The notes under the pieces were generated by a model. The model worked only from the letters and a program-made list of their open reading frames with translations. It had not been told where the DNA came from and searched no databases. A program made the position numbers and the translations under genes. Source: Pycnococcus provasolii (taxonomy: Eukaryota; Chlorophyta; Pseudoscourfieldiophyceae; Pseudoscourfieldiales). From it: a stretch of 64,000 nucleotides of DNA. This document shows positions 25,021 through 32,905 of this stretch, piece by piece; the first letter of the stretch is position 1, and every line of letters starts with the position of its first letter. Where the stretch lies: assembly GCA_049487715.1 (NCBI GenBank), contig CP150551.1:186001-250000 (forward strand), given 5' to 3'.

Positions 25021-25134
25021 AAACTCCCAGAGTGAAAATCTCAAAGACTGAAAAAATGGTGCTGTCCCATCAGTCGACAGGGGGAGAGTTTTCGATTGGG
25101 GCTTGGGACCAGGGCGAAAATAGTCAAAATCCCC

Positions 25135-25146
25135 CCCTAACCCTGA
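25135..25146 (+). promoter_or_regulatory. Telomere-like motif CCCTAACCCTGA
   Basis: About 115 bases upstream of the AP2 start on the opposite strand (G-rich on the coding strand) and 22 bases from the left end of the retrotransposon. Could be a promoter element or simply flanking sequence. Confidence 0.35.
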
Positions 25147-25167
25147 TTTGTGACCTGTTTATTTGAG

Positions 25168-25350
25168 TAATGGATATTTCGGAGTAAAGTTGGTTGTCCA
25201 GAGAGCAGGATGAACCTTGCTAGCTGGGCTCGGTGGCCTGCAGCCCCTCGGCTGGGACCCACCGTTGATCCAGCTCACAGCATTACCGGCAGACCGCCAC
25301 CGCAGGGATGCCCCCTACAGGCAACGCCATTCCGGCTTTCGTGAGCTAAC
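25168..25350 (+). repeat. Split direct repeat A1 (183 bp)
   Basis: Begins taatggatatttcgg and ends ggctttcgtgagctaac. Identical to 27938-28120. Preceded by host sequence 'atttgag'. Confidence 0.93.
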
Positions 25351-25396
25351 GCACACGAAGCCTCCGACGAATTAATTCGTACGGTTGGGACGCACA

Positions 25397-27502
25397 CTAC
25401 CTTGAGTAGGTCATTAATCCTCTGTGCTGACAGAGAAGCAGCTGACGTGACATATGTCTGCAGCTGACTCGGATACCGAAGTATCCGCAGTGGAGGAAGT
25501 CCAAGGGGACCCTCCCACTGAACCAATTGCTGTGATTGTGCCTGCTCCGCTGACTCTGGAGGAGCTGCAGCGACAGATCGCAGAGCTGACTGTTCGGCAT
25601 ACGAAGGACGTATCCGATTTGTCTAATCGCAACAATACCCAAATTTCGTTCCTCTCCGCTGTCCAGTCTTGCGCCTGTGTTGTCCTCATCCGTCGCCAGC
25701 GGGAACCTCGACGGTACGTCCGCATTAGCATGCGCCGCTCCGGCTCGGTGCACCACCACCAGCTCGTACTGGTCCACCATCAGTGCCCACCTCGTGTGAT
25801 GCGCGTTTTTCCGTTGCGTTGAGTCCATCAGCCACACCAACGGTTGATGGTCGGTTATCAGTTTGATTGGCCGCCCCCACACGTACGGATGAAATGACCG
25901 CAACGCCCACGTCACGGCGAGCAACTCGCCGTAGTACGAGGGGTACTTCGCCTCGTGGACGTTCAGGCTGCGAGAAATGCATGCGCAAAGTCTCTCCTTC
26001 CCGTCAGGTCCCACCTGTGCCAACACCGCTGCTATCCCATAAGAGCTAAAATCGGTGTAAACATGCGTCTCCAGACTCTCGTCAAAGTGAAACAGCCCAA
26101 TGCCTGGCGTCGTCAGCTTCTCCTTAAGCTCGTCGAGCTGCGCCCGGTGAGCCGCGGTCCACGTGTCCTTGCCCCATACTGCGCCCTTCTTCAGCAATGG
26201 TCTGAGCCCTTCCACGATTGCCGACGCGTTGGGGATGAAGGTGCGGTAATACGAGATCAAGCCCAGCTGTGAACGCAGGTCACTCGCAGACTCGGGTGTA
26301 CCCATGCCTCTGATTGCTGCTACCTTAGCCTCATCCGGTGTCATGCCACCGCCGCCCACCTTGTGCCCGAGGAAGTTCACGGTCTTCATGCCGAATTTGC
26401 ACTTGTCCGGATGCAACCGCAGTCCCGTGCTCTCGCACATCACCAGCATCCTCTCCAGTGCCGCCAAATGACCCTCCCACTCGTCATGGTGCAGGCACAA
26501 ATCGTCGATGTAGCACGTAGCATCTCCATCCAGCCCTGCCGCGCCCAATTCCCGGTCCATTACCGTCTGGAACTTTGCGGCAGCATTCACGTACCCGAAT
26601 GTCATTCGAGTCCACACGTAAATCTCTCCCTTCCACCAGAACTGCGTAAATGGCACACTCTCCTCCGCCATTGGTATCTGATTGAAACCTTTTCTCAAGT
26701 CGACCGCCGTGATGTAGCGCGACGACGCCAGCCGTGCTATCTGGTCATCCACCCGATGCATTGCTCGCCTGTCGCGTACCGTGATGCTGTTCACAGCACG
26801 TGAGTCAGCGCACACCCGACAGTCTGTCCACGCGCCAGTTTTGGCATCCTTCTTGGCTGCCACTGTCGTGTTCATCGCGTGTTTGCCGTAGAGCGGTTCT
26901 CCAACCTGGTATTTCCTGATGTAGCCAGCGTCGAAGAAGGCCTGGTACCACTCATCGACCTTGCCCTGTTCCGCCTGATTGAGCCGCCGCTTCCCTTGCC
27001 GCGTCTCCGTCAGCTGGTCGGCAATCTCGATCTTGAACGGGCCGTCCACCCCGTGGTACCCCGGGATGTCCTCGTTGCTCCAGGCGAACGCACCTCGATG
27101 CGCGTTAAGCACCGCTGCCAACTCCTGCTTCTGTTCCGCCGTTAGCCGCGTCGCCACTGACCACCCATCGTGGTCTTCCACCTCGTCTTCTGCCGTGGTG
27201 TCGCCGTATGGCACAAGCGCGTCAATCATCCTCGCCGGGCGTGACGCCACCGCCACTCCCGCCACGCCGCCTGCTGTATTGCGCTTGCCCCTCTTGGCCC
27301 TGGTGCGTGCCCAGCTCCAGCCTACTGCCACCGCCAGCCACTCAGCCACAGCCCTCAGCGTCCCACCGCGGCACCACCTTGGTTTCCGCCGTACATTGGC
27401 GGTGCGTGCTTCAACGCGCCATCGCCGCTGCAAGGCTTTCGTCACCTTCACCCAGTCGCAGCTGCTCACCAAACGGCTGTTGGTTCTAGACTGCTCTGAC
27501 AA
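25397..27502 (-). CDS. Retrotransposon reverse transcriptase-RNase H
   Basis: 701 residues if read from 27502; the convincing protein begins near residue 92 ('MIDALVPYG', ATG at 27229), since the first 90 residues are Arg-rich and lie antisense to the recombinase. RT motifs: 'AVDLRKGFNQI' (Asp268), 'FTQFWW', 'TRMTFGYVNAAAKFQ' and catalytic YIDD at 331-334, then 'KCKFGMKTVNFLGHKV' and 'SYYRTFIPNAS', all in Ty3/gypsy order. RNase H keeps four acidic sites: Asp484 (TDFSSYG), Glu526 (GELLAV), Asp551 (TDHQPL), Asp595 (NADVPSR). The tail of about 100 residues to the stop has no integrase or chromodomain. The enzyme core looks intact, but no gag or protease precedes it. Confidence 0.9.
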   Translation of the reverse strand: MSEQSRTNSRLVSSCDWVKVTKALQRRWRVEARTANVRRKPRWCRGGTLRAVAEWLAVAVGWSWARTRAKRGKRNTAGGVAGVAVASRPARMIDALVPYGDTTAEDEVEDHDGWSVATRLTAEQKQELAAVLNAHRGAFAWSNEDIPGYHGVDGPFKIEIADQLTETRQGKRRLNQAEQGKVDEWYQAFFDAGYIRKYQVGEPLYGKHAMNTTVAAKKDAKTGAWTDCRVCADSRAVNSITVRDRRAMHRVDDQIARLASSRYITAVDLRKGFNQIPMAEESVPFTQFWWKGEIYVWTRMTFGYVNAAAKFQTVMDRELGAAGLDGDATCYIDDLCLHHDEWEGHLAALERMLVMCESTGLRLHPDKCKFGMKTVNFLGHKVGGGGMTPDEAKVAAIRGMGTPESASDLRSQLGLISYYRTFIPNASAIVEGLRPLLKKGAVWGKDTWTAAHRAQLDELKEKLTTPGIGLFHFDESLETHVYTDFSSYGIAAVLAQVGPDGKERLCACISRSLNVHEAKYPSYYGELLAVTWALRSFHPYVWGRPIKLITDHQPLVWLMDSTQRKNAHHTRWALMVDQYELVVVHRAGAAHANADVPSRFPLATDEDNTGARLDSGEERNLGIVAIRQIGYVLRMPNSQLCDLSLQLLQSQRSRHNHSNWFSGRVPLDFLHCGYFGIRVSCRHMSRQLLLCQHRGLMTYSR

Positions 27503-27869
27503 GAAAGAGTGTCTTGACCTTCTGCAAGCCTACCTTGACGTGCGCCAGCACGTCCGCGGCTGCAAACACTTCTGGGAGTTGCCGTCTTCCAAACGCTGGC
27601 TTGCATCGTCGATAGATGACATGCTACAACGCGTGCTCAAGTTGCTCCCGCACCACGTACCGCCCCCTGGCTGCACGTGGACAGGTCACTCGCTGCGCTC
27701 TGGTGCCGCCAGTGCCGGCTACGCTGTCACAAAAGACCTCCTCGTCATCTGCCACTACGGAGGCTGGGCTCGGGGCTCCGATGTGATGCAGGACGACTAC
27801 ATCGACCCCTCGTGGCGCTCGACACCTGACGCACGCTTCTTCTTTGGCTGGCTCAAGTCTGCACTTTGA
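27432..27869 (+). pseudogene. C-terminal fragment of a tyrosine recombinase (retrotransposon-encoded)
   Basis: The plus-strand frame shows the recombinase signature: 'GHSLRSGAASAGYA' (H-x-x-R box), 'ICHYGGWA' (H/W box) and a candidate nucleophile Tyr in 'QDDYIDPS', ending 'FFGWLKSAL'. About 145 residues are recognisable. The N-terminal SAM-like domain and the first catalytic Arg, expected about 100 residues or more before the HxxR box, are absent, and upstream sequence in this frame is the antisense of the RT gene. Orientation is opposite to the RT. Probably inactive on its own; an internal deletion with a breakpoint near 27400-27530 would explain it. Confidence 0.75.
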
Positions 27870-27912
27870 CCAGCCTCCACCGCCGACCCCTCCATCCTTC
27901 CATTCTTTCTAC

Positions 27913-27940
27913 TGGCAAACACTAGCGATCGGTGGGATAA
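27913..27940 (+). repeat. Split direct repeat B1 (28 bp)
   Basis: tggcaaacactagcgatcgg followed by tgggataa; identical to 28283-28310. Its last three bases (TAA) are also the first three of A2. Confidence 0.9.
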
Positions 27941-28120
27941 TGGATATTTCGGAGTAAAGTTGGTTGTCCAGAGAGCAGGATGAACCTTGCTAGCTGGGCT
28001 CGGTGGCCTGCAGCCCCTCGGCTGGGACCCACCGTTGATCCAGCTCACAGCATTACCGGCAGACCGCCACCGCAGGGATGCCCCCTACAGGCAACGCCAT
28101 TCCGGCTTTCGTGAGCTAAC
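27938..28120 (+). repeat. Split direct repeat A2 (183 bp)
   Basis: Identical copy of A1, fused to B1 through a shared TAA. The B1-A2 junction reproduces what a closed circular intermediate would look like. Confidence 0.93.
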
Positions 28121-28282
28121 CCACCCACCCTTCCCGTTTCCTTACTACGTGAGGCCTGGCGGAAGCACGCGCAGCACGCGTCTCCGCCTTCGCCCCGGGC
28201 TGACTCCCAGGGGATCCACCTGTGGCCCGGTTAAACAGACGGACGCACAATACTCAAGGTAAAAACAGTGTAACAGTCTCTT

Positions 28283-28310
28283 TGGCAAACACTAGCGATC
28301 GGTGGGATAA
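28283..28310 (+). repeat. Split direct repeat B2 (28 bp), right end of the element
   Basis: Identical to B1. Host sequence resumes as 'aataaaatacac'. The 162 bases between A2 and B2 are unique and hold no frame of interest. Confidence 0.9.
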
Positions 28311-28338
28311 AATAAAATACACACAAGCTTTGCTAAAA

Positions 28339-31300
28339 TTACAACGAAGCAAAATCTTCACCGTCGCTCGCGTCGCGAAGCTCCTCGCGCTTTCGCCGGC
28401 GCGTCCCCGCCGCGAGCACCTTTGCGCGCTCCTTCCGCGCGCGCGCGCGCTCCGCCGCCTGCGCCACCGTGACGTCGAGGTGGCAGCACGCGCATAGGGT
28501 CCTGAAATTCTCTAATGAGCACCCGCCGCCGCCCAATGCGACAGGCACGATGTGGTCAGCCTGCCACGCGTGCCCGTCGAGCGCGGTGGCGACGAGGAGC
28601 TGCTCGAGGTTCGCGTAGCGCGCCTCGCCCCAGCGCGCACACGGCCACGCGGCGAGCACTGCGCGCCTCCGCGCCTCCCATCGCGCATCGCCCTTCGCAA
28701 TCAAGCGAAGGCGCCGCGCGAGCGCGTCGCAATCGCAGCCGCAGTTGCGGCACACGCCGCGCTCGACGGAAAACAGCTCGCGGCGGTATGCCGCCGCCGA
28801 CGCACGCACTTGCCACGCGCGCGTGCAGCGCGCTCCACAAAAAAGCTCCCACGATGCGCCGACGACGCTCCGCACGTCGTCGGCGCATGGCGGCACGTCC
28901 ACCACAGTTCCTCCACACTCCACGCACAGCCGGCGGCCATCTTCGCCAACCTGCTGCGGCACTGCCGCCGCGCCGCCGCACTCCACCAGCACGGTGCGGC
29001 ATCCGTCCGGCAAAACGGGCGCCGCGAGTGTGCGCATGGTGGTGGTGGTGGTGGGTCGTCGTCATCGTTGTGAGAAGCTCCAGCGCCTCAGCCACCGAAG
29101 GTGGCAGGATGATATTGGATAATTGCCGTCGCCGCAGGACGCTCAGCTCCGCCCACTCGGATGCAAATCGCGAAAGTGCTGACAGCTCCGAGCTCTCTGC
29201 GTCGCCAGGATGGAACGATCCTAGTGCCGGCCTCGACCCATCCCTGGTTGGATGGATGTGAATCCGACCCGTCGTTGCACTCACCTCGAAGAATTTCTCA
29301 GCTGGATCGATAGCCACCGCTGCATGCTCGGCGCCGCCATCGCCAGCTGTGGTCGCCTCCATGGCAACCGCCGCCGGCTCGGCGCTACTGCCAATAGCAA
29401 CCGCCTGCTCGGCGCCACCAGCAGCAGCTGCTGCATGCTCACCTCCGCCACCAGCTACCACCAATCCACCCTTCTCCTCCTCCTCCTCCTCCTCCTCCTC
29501 CTCCTCCTCCTTCTCACAATCATCATCAAAGACCACCTGATCCACCTTAAGTCCACCACCCTCCTCACACCCCTTAGGGCCATCGCACACTCCGCTCAGG
29601 CAGCTCAGGGCACCGCTGAGCCTCGCCCACCTCGTGTCGTCAAAGGTGTTGCGCGCAAGCAGAAAGTACACCGTCACGGGAAATGTCTGCCCATGCCTAT
29701 GCGCTCGATCTTCAGCCTGTCTGAGCTTAGCAACCTCTCTTGGCAGTTCGGCGAATACGACAACCGACGCGGCTGAAAAGTCCAGCCCAACACCAGCCGC
29801 CTCAATGCCAAGCAGCGCGACGCGACAAGCGGGATCATGCCTGAATCGCTGCACAGCCGTGCGTCTGCCCTCCTGGTCCACCGACCCGTCAATTCTCACG
29901 TACATCGGTGCGGCGTCTGCACCACTCACGAGCACGTTCGCCTCGATGCCATTCAAAACGTCAAGATGGTGAGCAAAAATGAGCATCTTCCTCCTTGGGC
30001 AACGACTTCGTGCTGCCGATGTATCACGTGCCGCCGATGTCTCGCAATCGGCATCTGCGTCGCTGAGCTTGCGCAGCGCATTGGTCAGCCACTCGCATAC
30101 GGCGGGAAGCTTGTCGCGACCTAGTCGACGCGCATTTGACACAAACTCTGCATCCTCCTCCTTCCCACCCTCCTCCTCGCCATCTGATTCACCACCTGAT
30201 TCACCACATTTATCCAATCTCAGCCTCACGACGTGCCTCGTTTTAGCCGGAAGCTGTCTCAAGACTTCATCCTTACGACGACGAATCATCACACTTCTGG
30301 TGAGCAGAACATGCAACTCCTCAGGGCGGTGGCATCCCGCAAAACTCAGAAAGTTGTTCGACACCCTTTTGTCTGGTCCACCCGCCGTCCAGCGTGGGTC
30401 GCAGAATTCGCATGCAAAGCTTCGCAGCGTATCGCCAAGCAGTCCAGGTTTCAGCTTGTCAATCTGTATCCACAAGTCAATCGGTCTCTGCAGGCTCGGC
30501 GTGCCGGTGATGAGGATCGCGCGCTTGCAGGCACAAACGAGCGCGCAGACAGCCTGCGTCTGCGCAGACGCACTCACCACGCCGCCGCCTACTCCAGCTC
30601 TCAGCACGTGGCTTTCGTCGACAATCACCACGCCCCACGCCTTACGACGCACCATGTCGTCGCTGAGAATCTGAAGCATGCGATACGACACGATGGTGAT
30701 GGGTGGGACATCATCGCCGCGAAGGCGGTCGGCAGAGCTCTCGATGACGTGTATCGACGACGGCCGCAGGTGCGAGAACCACCGCTCGCACTCGTCCGCC
30801 CAGTGAAGTCGAAGCGACGCGGGGCATACAATCAGCAGCGGCCACTCATCTTGGTAGCACATCGCAAGTGCAATAGCCTGCAGCGTTTTCCCAAGTCCCA
30901 TCTCGTCGGCGAGGAGCATGCGTCCGCCGTGTCGCAGGCCGAACATAACGCCGTCTTTCTGATATTCAAACAGCGTCGAGCCGAGCACCGTGTTGTGAAC
31001 GCAGCGCATGTACCGCTGCTCGTCGTCCGAGGTGCCGCTACCGCTTTCCCCGTCGCCGCCGCCGCCGCCGCCGAGCGCCCGAAGCGTTGCGGCAGGGATT
31101 GGCACGATAGGTATTCGCCCGTTCCAACGCCCCTGCGACGACTCGCACCCGCGGTGCGCAAGCTGCCATCCGCGCTCGCACATCGCGTCGTCCCAGCGGC
31201 GTCGCAGGTGTTCGGGAAGCTGCGCACACGCCTCGGCAGCCTTCAGCAGTCGGGCGTAGTCCGCAGGTGCATATGCCGCTGACGTGGTCGCGCCCATGGA

Positions 31301-31564
31301 GTCGCACGCACGTGCGCGTGGGAGTACGTTGTGCAACCTTTGCATGTTCGCGACGATGGCGTCGACGACTCCCGTCTGCGCGAGCGTCGTTGCGGCTCCA
31401 GGCATAGCGCGTGCGGCGACTAGGTCGCTCTGCACGCAAGTCAGGAGGAGTCTCGGCGGTTCGCGTCCGTGCATGCGTTCGAGTTGACTCGTCGACCTTC
31501 TCAGGCTGCATAGCGGACACTTCATGATGATGCATCCACTTGCCAATAGTGCGTGGAACGCCAT
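28339..31564 (-). CDS. SNF2 annealing-helicase-like protein with C-terminal HNH domain (ZRANB3-like, one frame break)
   Basis: Helicase lobe 1: 'LFEYQKDGVMFGL', Walker A 'DEMGLGKT', 'VDESH', 'ILITGTPSLQRP'. Lobe 2: 'RKMLIFAHHLDVL', 'RIDGSVDQEGR', 'LGIEAAGVGLDFSAA', 'RQAEDRAHRHGQ'. A poly-Glu run (29478-29513) and an Ala-rich linker follow. One frame over, from about 29040, comes 'FCGARCTRAW', 'CRNCGCDCDAL' and an HNH motif 'ADHIVPVALGGGG...LCACCH'. SNF2 plus HNH in this order is the architecture of ZRANB3, a replication-fork remodelling ATPase with nuclease activity. The frame slips inside a CAC repeat at 29037-29055, a likely assembly indel. Start uncertain: 31564 is the first ATG, but an upstream open frame to 31717 contributes a Cys pair ('CPGQFNQPC') that matches 'MKCPLC' after it, so the true start may be further up. 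Confidence 0.85.
29478..29513 (-). repeat. (GAG)n microsatellite coding for poly-Glu
   Basis: About twelve CTC/CCT triplets on the plus strand encode an uninterrupted Glu run in the linker between helicase and HNH domains. In frame, so length change would be tolerated. Confidence 0.85.
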
Positions 31565-32106
31565 AGGGGCGTTGCAAGGTTGGTTGAACTGACCCGGGCA
31601 TTTGACAGCAGCACAAGTGCTGTTGAAGTCATCTGAACCGGAGGTTACGTGAATGGAGCAATGAATGGCCGCAGCAGCATGGTTCTTATCTTGAAGGTGA
31701 AGATTTGTCAACGTCACGGATGGAGATGGCCTGATGAGATGCAGATGAGTGAGCGGGCATCATGACTCACATATGTAGATGTACATATATATATATGCGG
31801 GACGACACGACAACGTCAAAAAATGGAACGTAAAATAAAAATCACAATGAGGACGAACGAAAAATACAGAATGGGGGGGGGGAGGCAAAGCAGGCTACCA
31901 AAGCAGGCATCCCCCGGGCCCGGGTAACCCTAACCCCTTAAAACCCTAATCCAACTTGTTCGGTTTTTCCTTTTGGGCCACGCGCCTCCTCGAACGCAGA
32001 AATTGACAGATACATCGATCTGGGTTTCCTCGGGCGCACCTGCCCTTTCCCCCCCCTTTGGCTGGCCCCATTTACATTCCTCGTTTTGGCCATCGTTGAT
32101 TGCGCC
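31565..32106. promoter_or_regulatory. Divergent region upstream of the SNF2-HNH and small unknown genes
   Basis: Part may still code for the SNF2 N-terminus (to 31717). It contains an AT dinucleotide tract near 31787-31796, a G run at 31874-31882 and two telomere-like motifs at 31925-31949. Confidence 0.45.
31925..31949 (+). promoter_or_regulatory. Paired telobox-like motifs
   Basis: 'taaccctaacccc' and, separated by a few bases, an exact AAACCCTAA (31941-31949), on the coding strand of the gene starting at 32107, about 160 bases upstream. Confidence 0.5.
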
Positions 32107-32775
32107 ATGCCGCCCGAGTCTGAGTCTGCTCGTCGCTCGGCTCGTCGTGTTAATACTAAGGGAAAACCATCGGGGCATGGTGATGGTCGTCTTTCCCCTC
32201 AGGCTCGTGATGTGCCTGCTGTGGTCGTCGGTGGTCCGAAGGCGGCGGCGTTAGGAGTTGCATCATCTGATGACGATGACGACGGGTTTGAAGATGATCC
32301 TCCTTTGGCGATGAAGAAGAAAGTGAATACCGCACCACCACCACCACCTTCAGCAGCAGTCACGACGACACCTCCTCCTCCTCGTAGTGGCAATACGACA
32401 CCCCAAGTGGGGGCGGCGGTGTACACCCGCAAAAAAAATAAATGCGCAACAAGCACGCCGAAACTCACGCCAAGCGACGCAGTTCTCGCGGAACGCAACG
32501 CCGCTATGAAAAGGGCAGAACGAATGCTACTCAGCGATGACATGCTGGAAAACGAAACGAACAACAACAATGTCGTCGTACCCCCGCCGTCGCCATTCTC
32601 GCCGAAAAAACTCGCATTCGCTGGAAAAAGCACGCGCAAGCGAAAAAAGCCAACGCCAACGCCAACGCCTAGTCCAACAAAGGCAAATGCCAGCAAGAAA
32701 CTCAACGTCTTCGATGACTTCACAGAGTGGGACGACATTGAAAAAGAGACACTCGAGGAGGTGGACGAGCAATAG
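32107..32775 (+). CDS. Small disordered, basic-acidic protein, unknown function
   Basis: 222 residues from ATG 32107; the open frame reaches 32086 only through TTG. Composition: 'SARRSARRV' head, an Asp run (DDDDDGFEDD), two poly-Pro patches, a basic stretch 'KSTRKRKKPTPTPTPSPTK' typical of a nuclear localisation signal, and an acidic-aromatic C-terminus 'FDDFTEWDDIEKETLEEVDEQ' in part. That tail looks like a short interaction motif. I do not recognise a family. Codon-sensible over its whole length with a clean promoter gap, so I believe it is a real gene. Confidence 0.6.
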   Translation: MPPESESARRSARRVNTKGKPSGHGDGRLSPQARDVPAVVVGGPKAAALGVASSDDDDDGFEDDPPLAMKKKVNTAPPPPPSAAVTTTPPPPRSGNTTPQVGAAVYTRKKNKCATSTPKLTPSDAVLAERNAAMKRAERMLLSDDMLENETNNNNVVVPPPSPFSPKKLAFAGKSTRKRKKPTPTPTPSPTKANASKKLNVFDDFTEWDDIEKETLEEVDEQ

Positions 32776-32905
32776 GCCAAACATAACGCAACGCATTATA
32801 AAACCAACGTATTTTTTTGTTCAAGAGTTCAAGAGTTACACAAGCAAGGCATATTAAAAAAAATTCTCCCCTTCATATCCGCGCGTATATCCAAGGCTGG
32901 CTGGC

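Larger units (their letters stand above)
25168..28310 (-). mobile_element. Tyrosine-recombinase retrotransposon (DIRS/PAT/kangaroo type) with split direct repeats
   Basis: 3,143 bp. Terminal order is A1 (25168-25350), coding region, B1 (27913-27940), A2 (27938-28120), B2 (28283-28310): the A1-B1-A2-B2 split-direct-repeat layout of PAT and Volvox kangaroo elements. Both A copies (183 bp) and both B copies (28 bp) are identical by eye, so insertion looks recent. The interior encodes a Ty3-like RT-RNase H on the minus strand with no DDE integrase, and on the plus strand the C-terminal half of a lambda-type tyrosine recombinase. Gag, protease and the recombinase N-terminus are missing, suggesting an internal deletion. 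B1 and A2 share TAA, the presumed crossover core. The right end is 28 bases from the stop codon of the SNF2-HNH gene. Confidence 0.88.

Noticed and set aside
26979-27431. N-terminal half of the recombinase in the plus frame
   Set aside because: This part is the exact antisense of the RT gene, is Ser/Pro/Arg-rich and shows no recombinase motif; only the part from about 27432 is supported.
30233-31282. 349-codon plus-strand open frame
   Set aside because: Antisense to the SNF2 helicase motifs, which are unmistakable on the minus strand.
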